From Streptomyces sp. BK340 (GTDB taxonomy: Bacteria; Actinomycetota; Actinomycetes; Streptomycetales; Streptomycetaceae): a stretch of 64,000 bases of DNA. The position numbers were made by a program, and so were the translations under genes. Below, one piece after another: positions 24,101 to 31,437 of this stretch; the stretch's first letter is position 1; every line of letters starts with the position of its first letter. The notes under the pieces were generated by a model. The model had not been told where the DNA came from. It did no database searches and saw nothing but the letters and a program-made list of their open reading frames with translations. The DNA is taken from positions 582,148-646,147 of the forward strand of contig NZ_VISR01000001.1 in NCBI RefSeq assembly GCF_007827595.1, given 5' to 3'.

Positions 24101-24378
24101 GCGGAGAGCCGGTAGCCGCCCTCGGCGGAGGCGACCGCGTCGGCGCCGAGGGCCCTGCGCAGCCGGCCGACCAGCGCCTGCAGCGCGCCCGTGGCGTCGG
24201 CGGGCGGCTCGGCCCCCCACACCTCGTCCACCAGCAGGTCGGTCGGGACGGTCCGGCCGGCCCGCAGCGCGAGCACGCTCAGCAGGGCACGCAGGCGCGC
24301 CCCGCCGACCGGGACGGGCGTGCCGTCGGGGCGGAGTGCCTGGGTGGGGCCGAGGAGGCGGTAGCGCACGGGGTTCAT
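21118..24378 (-). CDS. AfsR-family regulator (SARP/BTAD, NB-ARC ATPase, TPR)
   Basis: A 1086-residue STAND regulator. The OmpR-type winged helix is at about 20-90 (LRALLSVLALRAGRTVPTDL). The bacterial transcriptional activation domain is at about 95-240. NB-ARC has Walker A GPGGAGKTRL near residue 290, Walker B MVLILDNCEH near 377, and GLPLAIELAAARLR. The C-terminal half consists of helical TPR-like repeats. It probably activates target promoters on ligand- or phosphorylation-controlled assembly, as AfsR and large SARPs do. A small DUF6578 gene precedes it by 33 bases on the same strand, and a drug-type ABC exporter converges with it. No antibiotic cluster lies in the window, so the target is open. 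Confidence 0.93.
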   Translation of the reverse strand: MNPVRYRLLGPTQALRPDGTPVPVGGARLRALLSVLALRAGRTVPTDLLVDEVWGAEPPADATGALQALVGRLRRALGADAVASAEGGYRLSAAPDDIDLGRFDRLTGEGLGALADGDPAKAAAVLDDALALWHGPALADLPGHTADAARWETRRLDALRARHTAALALGRAEQSLPELAALCDSHPLDEPLQALRLRALRDAGRPAQALAAYEDVRQLLVDRLGSDPGPELRALYTELLTETEPEPQPAPPVALGNLPARLTSFVGRENDIAAIGADLAAARLVTLLGPGGAGKTRLSQEAAEAVRHTARDGVWLAELAPVDDPDAVPQAVLTAIGARETVLHGAGVEAMRAITDVDDPVDRLVEYCARRRMVLILDNCEHVVEAAARLAERLLARCPQLTVLATSREPLGVPGELVRPVEPLPEPVALRLFAERGAAARSGFRLEEDPEACAEICRRLDGLPLAIELAAARLRMLTPRQIAGRLDDRFRLLTGGSRTVLPRQQTLRAVVDWSWDLLDADERDVLCRLSLFAGGCDLAAAEGVCGPAALDALGSLVDKSLVVASPSTDGGMRYRLLETVAEYASERLDETGRRTEAERAHLTYYRELARTTDPLLRGREQRAAIARFQLEYENLRTALRHAVALGDEQEALSLVLSLVWYWQMRDLRIECRTWCEEAMALGPDPFAEPVRPALPVWERCTDTPPPFTGELLAEARRGVHLAHLACMDTEINSWQTPEAQAKLRVMAQVYEPGLPQTCRAPGAIWFYAVILTDGADRMRTISDATIQTCRDTPGFEWELAGALQLRANLLANRTAWAGDATRDADEALEIYGRLGDQWGIAEALSARGEANERKGAYRAAAADYEAAIVHAERLGARAQMAVLSARLGSVLLEGGDAERGERMLRDVIANQEGAVNEAMPAARLFLAAWLGLTGRTEEAREQLRLLREEFTIAHFVVFDVMILSQEAWLEALDRRSEESLDRVRTALRRADDPLSRVVTPHLGSICLTIGAMALAGLDGGTRAADAARCLAAADALLPAEHVLSGLERRTYELTESRIRETLEGPAYAAAYAEGGGLSLAEATALL

Positions 24379-24411
24379 TGTCTCCGGAACGGTCGGTACG
24401 GGTCACCGGGT

Positions 24412-24915
24412 TCAGGCGGCGTGCCGCCCGGGACCTCCGGGGTCGTCCGGGATCTCCAGGGTGACGAGGACGCCGACGGCGCGGCGCACGCGGTAGGGAA
24501 CCCGGCGCGGAGGCTGTTCCTCCTCCTCGAAGCCGCCGAACCACCTCGGGCAGCTGTCGACGGGCTCCAGGGTCCGTGCGCCGGGCACCGGCTCCAGACT
24601 GCGCCCGGTCGACCGGAAGACCACCGTGCCGGGCTCCACGTCGGCCAGGGCGACGGGTTCGGTGGCGCGCGGGTCGTGGTGGGCGGCGTAGTACTGGTGG
24701 ACCAGGTCGATGGCGCGCACGCGGCCGACGGTCTCGTGGTCCGGACCCCCGTGGTTCTCCACCCATGCCTCGGCGCCCTGCCAGTGGCCGTTCCCGGCCT
24801 CGTCCTCGGCCTCGTCGACGGCGACCAGCCGCCAGCCGACTTCCTGGCCCACGCTGAAGGGCTTTCCGCAGCACTCCATCTGCCAGTCCTCGTAGAACAC
24901 CTTCATCACTGCCAT
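24412..24915 (-). CDS. DUF6578-like conserved protein
   Basis: A 167-residue protein. It starts with MAVMKVFYEDWQMECCGKPF, with two adjacent Cys and an aromatic-rich N-terminus typical of DUF6578. A beta-rich core follows, with VGWRLVAVDEAEDE and HETVGRVRAIDLVHQYY, and an acidic EEEEQ stretch. The ATG at 24,915 has GGAGGG 7 bases upstream; a second ATG four codons on is possible. It lies 33 bases upstream of the AfsR-like gene and is likely in the same transcript. Function unknown; perhaps a cofactor or modulator of the regulator. Confidence 0.75.
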   Translation of the reverse strand: MAVMKVFYEDWQMECCGKPFSVGQEVGWRLVAVDEAEDEAGNGHWQGAEAWVENHGGPDHETVGRVRAIDLVHQYYAAHHDPRATEPVALADVEPGTVVFRSTGRSLEPVPGARTLEPVDSCPRWFGGFEEEEQPPRRVPYRVRRAVGVLVTLEIPDDPGGPGRHAA

Positions 24916-25020
24916 TCCCCCACCCTCCAGGAACCGGACGGCCACCGCGAGACGTTTTCCTGGTGAGTCCCCGGCCGGTACGGTCGGCCTCCCGACCGTA
25001 CCTGCCCACAGGAGCCGCTC

Positions 25021-25821
25021 ATGACGACCGCCACCACCCGCCGCGGCGAGCGCCGGATCAGCCCCGTGTTCGTCGGGATCGCGGCCGTCACGGCGGTGAC
25101 CGGCTGGGCCACCTGGACCGGGTTCGCCGAGCAGCCGGGTATCGCGGTGTTCCTGTTCGTGACGGCGGCCTGGATCGTCTCCCTGTGCCTGCACGAGTAC
25201 GCGCACGCGCGCACCGCCCTGCACAGCGGGGACATCACGGTCGGCGCGAAGGGCTACCTGACGCTGAACCCGCTGAAGTACACGCACGCGCTGCTGAGCA
25301 TCGTGCTCCCGGTGCTGTTCGTGATCATGGGCGGGATCGGCCTGCCGGGCGGTGCGGTCTTCATCGAACGAAGCCGCATCCGGGGCCGCTGGCGGCACAG
25401 CCTCATCTCGGCGGCGGGCCCACTGACCAACGTGCTGTTCGCTGCGGTGTGCACGGCGCCCTTCTGGCTGCACACGCTGGACGGGGTGCCCCGCGACTTC
25501 CGGTACGCGCTGGCGTTCCTCGCCCTGCTCCAGGTGACGGCGGCGATCCTGAACTTCCTGCCGGTGCCGGGCCTGGACGGGTACGGGGTGATCGAGCCGT
25601 GGCTGTCGTACCAGGTGAAGCGGCAGGTGGAGCCGTTCGCGCCGTTCGGGCTGCTGTTCGTGTTCGCACTACTGTGGGTGCCGTCGATCAACAGCGTGTT
25701 CTTCGACGCGATCGACGCGATCCTGCGCGGGCTGGGCATCGACGGCTTCTCCCGCGCCTGCGGCTATGAGCTCTACCGCTTCTGGCGCGGCGCCCCGGAG
25801 ATCTGCACGATCAGCCCGTGA
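25021..25821 (+). CDS. Site-2 protease family membrane metalloprotease
   Basis: A 266-residue membrane protein. The zinc-binding motif HEYAH is at residues 58-62 in the second helix, and the second motif, with the metal-binding Asp, is NFLPVPGLDGYG near residue 179. Five to six helices are expected. Such proteases cut transmembrane segments of anti-sigma factors or other membrane proteins in signalling. No PDZ domain is visible, so it is the compact rhomboid-neighbour type seen in actinobacteria. The ATG at 25,021 follows CAGGAGCCG. Its last 11 bases overlap the end of the convergent small gene. Confidence 0.9.
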   Translation: MTTATTRRGERRISPVFVGIAAVTAVTGWATWTGFAEQPGIAVFLFVTAAWIVSLCLHEYAHARTALHSGDITVGAKGYLTLNPLKYTHALLSIVLPVLFVIMGGIGLPGGAVFIERSRIRGRWRHSLISAAGPLTNVLFAAVCTAPFWLHTLDGVPRDFRYALAFLALLQVTAAILNFLPVPGLDGYGVIEPWLSYQVKRQVEPFAPFGLLFVFALLWVPSINSVFFDAIDAILRGLGIDGFSRACGYELYRFWRGAPEICTISP

Positions 25822-26002
25822 CCGACTTCTGCTGCGCCGCGGCGGCCCGGCCGCGCTTGACGTAGTACCAGGTCATGTTGGACGACAGACCCGCCAGCAG
25901 CACCCAGACGATCCCCAGCCAGCTGCCCTGGACGAACGAGACGACCGCCGCGGCGACGGCCAGGAGGCACACGGCGAGGGTGTAGAGAGCGATGCGGGGC
26001 AT
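25811..26002 (-). CDS. Small two-helix membrane protein
   Basis: A 63-residue protein with two hydrophobic helices (ALYTLAVCLLAVAAAVVSFV and WLGIVWVLLAGLSSNMTWYY) and a basic tail. The ATG at 26,002 is chosen because AAGGAG lies 7 bases upstream; an extension to 26,053 would lack a ribosome site. No family name is recognised. It follows the F420 reductase gene on the same strand by 55 bases. Confidence 0.72.
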   Translation of the reverse strand: MPRIALYTLAVCLLAVAAAVVSFVQGSWLGIVWVLLAGLSSNMTWYYVKRGRAAAAQQKSVTG

Positions 26003-26057
26003 GGGGGTCGGCTCCTTGCGGGGGACACTGCTACGACGAACAGTGTCCCCCATGCCC

Positions 26058-26771
26058 TCAGACGTCCGTGACGCGGAGCCCGGCGTGTGCCTTGTACCGG
26101 CGGTTGACGGAGATCAGGTTCGCGACCAGCGACTCGACCTGGTGCGCGCCCCGCAGCCGGCCGGCGAAGATGCCGCGCATGCCGGGGATGCGTCCGGCCA
26201 GCGCCTGGACGATCTCCACGTCGGCGCGCGCCTCGCCGAGCACCATCACGTCGGTGTCGATCTCCTCGATGTCCGGGTCCTGGAGCAGCACGGCCGACAG
26301 GTGGTGGAAGGCGGCGGCGACCCGGGAGTCCGGCAGCAGGGCGGCGGCCTGCTGCGCCGCGCTGCCCTCCTCCGGCTTCAGCGCGTAGGCGCCCTGCTTG
26401 TCGAAGCCCAGCGGGTTCACGCAGTCGACGACGAGCTTGCCGGCCAGCTCCTCGCGCAGGGACTCCAGCGTCTTGCCGTGGCCGTCCCACGGTACGGCGA
26501 CGATCACGATGTCACTGCGGCGCGCGGTCTCGGCGTTGTCGGCGCCCTCGACGCCGTACCCCAGCTCCTCGGCGGCGGCCTGGGCGCGCTCGGTGGCGCG
26601 CGAGCCGATGATCACCTTCTGGCCGGCCCGGGCGAGCCGGTAGGCGAGGCCCTTGCCCTGCGGGCCGGTGCCGCCGAGCACGCCGACGACCAGCCCGGAG
26701 ACGTCGGGCAGGTCCCAGGGGTCCTTGGCGGGGGCCTTCGCGGGAGTCTGTGCGCTGTCGGTAGAGGTCAT
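26058..26771 (-). CDS. npdG: NADPH-dependent F420 reductase
   Basis: A 237-residue Rossmann-fold enzyme that passes hydride between NADP(H) and coenzyme F420. The nucleotide loop is GVLGGTGPQGKGLAYRLA (residues 29-46), then IIGSRATERAQ. F420-binding features are VPWDGH, VDCVNPLGFD and AAAFHHLSA. It supplies F420H2 for actinobacterial F420-dependent oxidoreductases. The length and the Pro/Ala-rich N-terminal extension of about 25 residues are typical of Streptomyces. It appears to be the first gene of a pair with the small membrane protein. Confidence 0.93.
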   Translation of the reverse strand: MTSTDSAQTPAKAPAKDPWDLPDVSGLVVGVLGGTGPQGKGLAYRLARAGQKVIIGSRATERAQAAAEELGYGVEGADNAETARRSDIVIVAVPWDGHGKTLESLREELAGKLVVDCVNPLGFDKQGAYALKPEEGSAAQQAAALLPDSRVAAAFHHLSAVLLQDPDIEEIDTDVMVLGEARADVEIVQALAGRIPGMRGIFAGRLRGAHQVESLVANLISVNRRYKAHAGLRVTDV

Positions 26772-26859
26772 GGGCCGACTCTAGTGCCCCGGCAGGCAAC
26801 GTCTGCCCGTCAAGGGGCGGCGTCCGGTGCGTGCTCTCGGTGCGGCGGACGGCACCGGG

Positions 26860-27933
26860 TCAGGTGAGCCGCGTCACGGGTACCCGGCGGAAGGTGATGG
26901 TCTCGTAGGCGCTGAAGTCCCCTGTCTCGTAGAGGAGTCCGACCGTGCCGTGGTCGACGCGGACCAGGTCGGAGTAGGCGGCGGGCAGGCCGTCCACGGA
27001 GAGGGCCTTGCGCCAGGTCGTGCCGCCGTCGCCGGAGGCGCGAATGGTCATCAGGGCGCGGGCGGCGGGGTCGGCCGGGGCGGAGAAGAGCAGCAGGTCG
27101 GGGTCGCGGAGCTGCAGGACGGAGGCCTCGCAGACCGGGGTGGTGAGCCCGGCCTGCGGGCGGAAGGGCTTCACCAGCGTCCTGCCACCGTCCCCGGAGT
27201 GGGCGTCGGCCCGGTTGCCGGGCGAGGGCGAGTCGTTGCGGGTGTTGAAGTAGACGCGGCCGTCGGGGAGTTCGGCGGCGGTGGTCTCGTTCACGTTGAT
27301 GTAGCCGTCGGTGTTCTCGTCCAGGTAGCCGAGGTGCCATGTCTCGCCGCGGTCATCGCTGAGCAGGCAGTGGCCGCTGTTGTACCTGGCCTCGGCGCCG
27401 GTGTCGGTGCCGGTCGGCGGCAGGGTGTGGTTGCCGGGGACGAGCACTCGGCCGGAGCGGAGCTGGATGGCGTGGCCGGGGGTGGTGGCGTACCAGCGCC
27501 AGCCGGGCTTCTTCACCTGCGCGGTGATCTCCTTCGGCCTGGACCAGGTCACGCCGTCGTCGTCGCTGTGCTGCACCCACACCCGGCGGCCGTCGGCGTC
27601 GCTGATCCGGCCGCGCAGGATGTCGGCCTCGGTGGCACCGGCCGCGGCGCGTACGTGCGCCAGCAGGATGCGTCCGGTGTCGAGGACGACCGGGGCGGGA
27701 TTTCCGGCGAGGTTCTTCCCGTTGCTCGCGGCGATCCGCAGCGGGCCCCAGGTACGGCCGCCGTCCGTGGACCGCTTCAGCACGATGTCGATGTGCCCGT
27801 GGTCGGCGGCGGAGTCGACCCGCCCCTCACAGAAGGCGAGCAGCGTGCCCTTGTTGGTGGCCACGACGGCCGGGATGCGGAAGCCGGCGTAGCCCTCCTG
27901 GCCGGCGCGGAAGGGGACGGACACGTCGGTCAT
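26860..27933 (-). CDS. Exo-alpha-sialidase (BNR/Asp-box neuraminidase family)
   Basis: A 357-residue six-bladed propeller. The FRIPA motif with its catalytic Arg is near residue 19. Several Asp boxes follow: STDGGRTW, SDDDGVTW, SDDRGETW and SGDGGTTW. Conserved acidic and Arg residues lie at FCEGRVDSAADHGHID and NETTAAELPDGRVYFNTRN. It should release sialic acid-type sugars from glycoconjugates. No signal peptide is seen, so it is either cytoplasmic or exported in a non-standard way. The ATG at 27,933 is chosen because GAGGAG lies 8 bases upstream; the frame opens five codons earlier. Confidence 0.9.
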   Translation of the reverse strand: MTDVSVPFRAGQEGYAGFRIPAVVATNKGTLLAFCEGRVDSAADHGHIDIVLKRSTDGGRTWGPLRIAASNGKNLAGNPAPVVLDTGRILLAHVRAAAGATEADILRGRISDADGRRVWVQHSDDDGVTWSRPKEITAQVKKPGWRWYATTPGHAIQLRSGRVLVPGNHTLPPTGTDTGAEARYNSGHCLLSDDRGETWHLGYLDENTDGYINVNETTAAELPDGRVYFNTRNDSPSPGNRADAHSGDGGRTLVKPFRPQAGLTTPVCEASVLQLRDPDLLLFSAPADPAARALMTIRASGDGGTTWRKALSVDGLPAAYSDLVRVDHGTVGLLYETGDFSAYETITFRRVPVTRLT

Positions 27934-28047
27934 GGGGCGGCTCCTCACACGGAAACGGGCGGTGACGGGCCGTCAACATCCCCAGGTTGGGCGAATTCGG
28001 GGTGAACACCGCGTCACGAGTGACCGGTTGGGGCAGGATGCGGTCGC

Positions 28048-28644
28048 ATGGACGCCGTACGGGTCGCGCTGCTGCGTGAAGTACTCGCCGGGACCGAGTG
28101 GTTGGGGGCCACCCGGCGGTTCGCGGGCATGCTGCGCGGCTCCGTGGTGGCGCACGGGGGCGGGCTGCTGCTGGTGGGGACGCCCGAGTACGAGCCCTGG
28201 CATCTGGCCGCGCATCTGGTGGACGAGGCGGCCTGGTCCGGCACTCCCGAGCTGGCTCCGACCCTCGTACGACACCACGCGCGCCCCTCCGATCCCGCGC
28301 ACCTCGCTGTCGGACCCGGCCGGATCGAGGAGGCGCGGCGCGGCGAGACCCTGCTCGTGGTCGCCCCCGAGGAGCCGGCGGAGCTGCTGGAGCGGGTGCA
28401 CGCGGCCCGGCGGGCCGGGGTCACGGTGCTGGCGCTCGGCGCGGGCGGGCCCGAGCTGTCCGCGATGGCCCACGACACGCTGGCCGTGCCGGAGGGGGCG
28501 GAGCTGGACCTGGACAGCGTGCAGCACCTGGTGAGCGCTGCGGCCGGCGAGAACGGGGGCTCTCCGAGGGTTCGGCGGGGGTTCCGGGACCGTCTGTCAC
28601 GGCTGGCGGAGATTTTGACGGCACCGCCTGCTGCACCTTGGTGA
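28048..28644 (+). CDS. Conserved hypothetical protein with SIS-like features
   Basis: A 198-residue protein. Residues 30-150 alternate strands and helices, with LLLVGTPEYEPWHLAAHLVDEA, TLLVVAPEEPAELLERVHAA and VTVLALGAGGPELSAMAHDTLAVPE. This alternation resembles the nucleotide-sugar-binding SIS domain, but the Ser/Thr-rich phosphate loop is not clear. Actinobacterial orthologues are usually annotated as hypothetical. The ATG at 28,048 is 114 bases from the divergent sialidase start. Function unknown. Confidence 0.72.
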   Translation: MDAVRVALLREVLAGTEWLGATRRFAGMLRGSVVAHGGGLLLVGTPEYEPWHLAAHLVDEAAWSGTPELAPTLVRHHARPSDPAHLAVGPGRIEEARRGETLLVVAPEEPAELLERVHAARRAGVTVLALGAGGPELSAMAHDTLAVPEGAELDLDSVQHLVSAAAGENGGSPRVRRGFRDRLSRLAEILTAPPAAPW

Positions 28645-28648
28645 CTTT

Positions 28649-28672
28649 CCCACCCGCCCGTCCCGGTCGGCT
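28649..28672. repeat. Dispersed intergenic repeat, partial copy 2
   Basis: CCCACCCGCCCGTCCCG followed by GTCGGCT. This is a divergent core of the family also seen at 2176-2246 and 39,880-39,952. It lies just after a stop codon. Confidence 0.5.
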
Positions 28673-28754
28673 ACCTGCCTTCGGCAGAACGACTTTCAGC
28701 CGACGGAGACGAGTGGCCGGGCGGAGAGAGTGGGGCGGGCGGGAAACCCGATGG

Positions 28755-28828
28755 GGCACCTTCTCAGCCAACCGAGTCGGGCGGGTGGGTGGGTGGGCGG
28801 GAAACGGGGTCCGGGGCGGAGCCCCGGG
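28755..28828. repeat. Dispersed intergenic repeat, copy 3 (inverted relative to copy 1)
   Basis: Read on the minus strand it gives GGGGCTCCGCCCC, then a CCCACCCACCCGCCC block and GACTCGGTTGGCTGAGAAG. The core matches copy 1 except for one base in the latter block. It occupies most of the 238-base gap before the MFS gene. Confidence 0.65.
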
Positions 28829-28882
28829 CGGTGCCTGCGAAAAGCAGTTGCCCCGCACCCCCGCGGAGCAGAGCATGCCCCC

Positions 28883-30160
28883 GTGCCCCAAGCTCTCCTC
28901 CCCGACCTCGCCCCCTGGAAGGCCTCCGCCGACTTCCGCAGACTCTGGGCATCCGGTCTGATCAGCAACTTCGGCAGCTTCCTGACCTTCGTCGCCCTGC
29001 CGGTCCAGCTGAAGGACCTCACCGGCTCGGCAGCGGCCGTGGGCGCGATCGGAGCAGTGGAGCTGATCCCCCTCATCGTCTTCGGCCTCTACGGCGGCGC
29101 CCTCGCGGACGCGCTCGACAAGCGGCAGCTGATCGTGTGGTCGGAGGCCGGCCAGGGCCTCCTCAGCGCCGCCCTGCTGGTCAACGCCCTGCTGCCCGGC
29201 CCCGCGGTCTGGCCGCTCTACCTGGTGGCCGCCCTCTCCTCCGCCCTGGTCTCGGTGCAGCGCCCCGCCCTGGACTCCCTGCTCCCCCGGATCGTCGCCC
29301 ACGACGACCTGCCCGCGGCGTCCTCCCTGAACTCCCTGCGCTGGACGGTCGGCGGAGTGGCCGGCCCGGCGATCGCGGGCGTGGTCGTCGCCTACGCGGG
29401 CCTCGGCTGGGCCTACGCGGCCGACCTGCTGACGTTCGCCGTGTCCCTGCTCTTCATCGTCCGCATCGCCCCCTCCCCCGCCTCCTACGAAGCCGCGAAG
29501 CCGGATCTGCGGGCCATCGCCGAGGGTGCCCGCTACGCCTGGAGCCGCAAGGAACTCCTCGGCACCTACGTCGTCGACCTCGCCGCGATGTTCCTGGCCA
29601 TGCCCCTCGCCGTCCTGCCGTTCCTCGCCGACGAGCTGCACGCCGAGTGGGCGCTCGGCCTGATGTACGCGAGCGTCCCGCTGGGCGCGATGGTGGTGGG
29701 CCTGACCAGCGGCTGGACCTCCCGGGTGCACGCGCACGGACGCATGGTGGTGCTGGCGGCCGCGCTGTGGGGTGTGGCGGTGGCGGCCGCGGGGGTCGTC
29801 GGCAACGTGTGGCTGGTGCTGCTGCTCCTGACCGTCGCCGGCGGCTGCGACATGGTCAGCGGGGTCTTCCGGGCCGCGATGTGGAACCAGACGATCCCCG
29901 ACGAGCTGCGCGGCCGCCTCGCCGGCATCGAACTGCTGTCGTACTCGGTGGGCCCGACGCTGGGCCAGGTCCGCTCGGGCGGGGTCGCCGCGTGGGCGGG
30001 CGTACGCACGTCCGTGTGGTCGGGCGGACTGCTGTGCGTGGGCGCGATGGGGCTGCTGGCCCTGTGTCTGCCGGGGCTGATGACCTACGACGTCCGGACC
30101 AACGAGCACGCGGTGCGGCTGCGCGAGCAGCGCACCGCCGCCGCACCCACGCAGGTGTGA
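28883..30160 (+). CDS. MFS transporter (enterobactin exporter EntS-like)
   Basis: A 425-residue 12-helix permease of the MFS_3/EntS type. It starts with a short cytoplasmic segment and FRRLWASGLISNFGSFLTFVALPVQ, followed by LTGSAAAVGAIGAVELIPLIVFGLYGG in two steps. Later signatures are RPALDSLLPRIV and the NSLRWTVGGVAGPAIAGVVV region. The last 30 residues are basic and cytoplasmic. Export of a siderophore or drug is plausible from the family; nothing here proves the substrate. GTG 28,883 is preferred because upstream codons run through a dispersed repeat. The next, convergent gene begins at the very next base. Confidence 0.87.
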   Translation: MPQALLPDLAPWKASADFRRLWASGLISNFGSFLTFVALPVQLKDLTGSAAAVGAIGAVELIPLIVFGLYGGALADALDKRQLIVWSEAGQGLLSAALLVNALLPGPAVWPLYLVAALSSALVSVQRPALDSLLPRIVAHDDLPAASSLNSLRWTVGGVAGPAIAGVVVAYAGLGWAYAADLLTFAVSLLFIVRIAPSPASYEAAKPDLRAIAEGARYAWSRKELLGTYVVDLAAMFLAMPLAVLPFLADELHAEWALGLMYASVPLGAMVVGLTSGWTSRVHAHGRMVVLAAALWGVAVAAAGVVGNVWLVLLLLTVAGGCDMVSGVFRAAMWNQTIPDELRGRLAGIELLSYSVGPTLGQVRSGGVAAWAGVRTSVWSGGLLCVGAMGLLALCLPGLMTYDVRTNEHAVRLREQRTAAAPTQV

Positions 30161-30400
30161 TCAGTCCTGGCCGGCGTCCTGGTCACCGCGTGCCGAGGCG
30201 TCGTGCCAGCGGGGGTCGGTGTCCCACTGCAGGTTGCGCTCGGCCGCCGTGTCCATCGCGTGCTGGGCCTCCTCCCGGGAGGCGTACGGCCCGAAGCGGT
30301 CCTTGCCCGGGCACTCCGGGCCCTCTTCGACCTTCTTGTGCTCCAGGCAGTAGTACCACTCGCCCGGCTTGCCGACGGTGCGCTTCTTGAACAGGGGCAT
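30161..30400 (-). CDS. Small conserved actinobacterial protein (79 residues)
   Basis: A 79-residue hydrophilic protein. Conserved-looking features are [20 protein letters not shown], a Cys pair ([14 protein letters not shown]) that might bind metal, and [21 protein letters not shown]. The ATG at 30,400 has GAGGAG 6 bases upstream and settles the start; the frame is open further up. It converges without a gap on the MFS gene. Streptomyces orthologues have no assigned function. Confidence 0.8.
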   Translation of the reverse strand: MPLFKKRTVGKPGEWYYCLEHKKVEEGPECPGKDRFGPYASREEAQHAMDTAAERNLQWDTDPRWHDASARGDQDAGQD

Positions 30401-30458
30401 GAACAGCTCCTCTCGCCACGGACATGTTCCCCCATGCCCGCTGGTTAGACTCGCTGGC

Positions 30459-31316
30459 ATGTCTGGCCAGTCGCTGCTCGTACCAGGGGAGCTGTCTCCC
30501 ACCCGTTCGGTACCCGGAAACATCCGCCGCCCCGAGTATGTCGGCAAGCCCGCGCCGACGCCGTACACCGGACCGGAGGTGCAGACCCCCGAGACCGTGG
30601 AGGCGATGCGCGTCGCCGGCCGTGTCGCCGCGCAGGCGATGGCGGAGGCCGCGAAGATCATCGCGCCGGGTGTCACCACCGACCAGCTGGACAAGGTGGC
30701 CCACGAGTACATGTGCGACCACGGGGCCTACCCGTCCACGCTCGGTTACCGCGGCTTCCCGAAGTCGCTGTGCACCTCGGTCAACGAGGTCATCTGCCAC
30801 GGCATCCCGGACTCGACGGTCCTCAACGACGGCGACATCGTCAACCTGGACGTGACGGCGTACATCGGCGGGGTGCACGGCGACAACAACGCCACGTACC
30901 TCGTGGGTGACGTGGACGAGGAGTCGCGGCTGCTGGTGGAGCGGACCCGGGAGTCACTCAACCGGGCGATCAAGGCGGTCCGGCCGGGCCGGCAGATCAA
31001 CGTCATCGGCCGGGTCATCGAGTCGTACGCCAAGCGCTTCGGCTACGGGGTGGTACGGGACTTCACCGGGCACGGCATCAGCTCGTCGTTCCACTCGGGC
31101 CTGATCATCCCGCACTACGACAGCCCGCACGCGACGACCGTCATGCAGCCCGGCATGACCTTCACCATCGAGCCGATGCTGACGCTGGGCACGCACGAGT
31201 ACGACATGTGGGACGACGGCTGGACGGTCGTGACCAAGGACCGCAAGCGGACGGCCCAGTTCGAGCACACGCTGGTCGTGACGGACACGGGTGCGGAGAT
31301 CCTCACCCTGCCGTAA
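30459..31316 (+). CDS. map: Methionine aminopeptidase, type I
   Basis: A 285-residue dinuclear metallo-peptidase that removes the N-terminal Met from nascent proteins. Metal ligands are readable in order: Asp in [18 protein letters not shown] (two Asp), His in [11 protein letters not shown], Glu in [10 protein letters not shown] and Glu in QFEHTLVV. The active-site His is in VICHGIPD. The N-terminal 35-residue extension ([20 protein letters not shown]) is the class-Ic type common in actinobacteria, with a possible SH3-ligand motif. A TAGACT -10-like hexamer lies about ten bases before the ATG, so the mRNA may be leaderless. A terminator follows. Confidence 0.95.
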   Translation: MSGQSLLVPGELSPTRSVPGNIRRPEYVGKPAPTPYTGPEVQTPETVEAMRVAGRVAAQAMAEAAKIIAPGVTTDQLDKVAHEYMCDHGAYPSTLGYRGFPKSLCTSVNEVICHGIPDSTVLNDGDIVNLDVTAYIGGVHGDNNATYLVGDVDEESRLLVERTRESLNRAIKAVRPGRQINVIGRVIESYAKRFGYGVVRDFTGHGISSSFHSGLIIPHYDSPHATTVMQPGMTFTIEPMLTLGTHEYDMWDDGWTVVTKDRKRTAQFEHTLVVTDTGAEILTLP

Positions 31317-31335
31317 CCGCCGCCGCCCTCCCGCA

Positions 31336-31366
31336 GCCCGCCCCGGCCCCCGGGGCGGGCTTTTCT
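31336..31366 (+). terminator. Rho-independent terminator of map
   Basis: GCCCGCCCCGG pairs with CCGGGGCGGGC across a 3-base loop and is followed by TTTTCT. Confidence 0.9.
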
Positions 31367-31378
31367 CTGCCCGGATGT

Positions 31379-31401
31379 TTTACCGACAGCCTGTCGGTAA
31401 A
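31379..31401. promoter_or_regulatory. Perfect palindromic operator 1 upstream of heme oxygenase
   Basis: TTTACCGACA and TGTCGGTAAA are perfect 10-base arms around GCC. This is the form of a TetR-family operator. It lies 37 bases before the heme oxygenase start. Confidence 0.75.
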
Positions 31402-31403
31402 CT

Positions 31404-31422
31404 TATCGACAGCAGGTCGGCA
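31404..31422. promoter_or_regulatory. Imperfect operator 2 upstream of heme oxygenase
   Basis: TATCGACAGCAGGTCGGCA matches the core of operator 1 at 15 of 19 bases and begins 23 bases after it, about two helical turns, which suggests side-by-side binding. It overlaps the space just before the GAGGAG ribosome site. Confidence 0.6.
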
Positions 31423-31437
31423 AACCGAGGAGAGCCC

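Noticed and set aside
21517..24966. Plus-strand open frame of over 1100 codons antisense to the AfsR-like gene.
   Set aside because: Its composition is typical of the complement of a high-GC coding region, and the minus-strand regulator has clear domains throughout.
28875..28960. ATG at 28,875 as start of a separate small frame before the MFS gene.
   Set aside because: It is out of frame with the transporter, Pro-rich and unconserved; GTG 28,883 explains the MFS start better.
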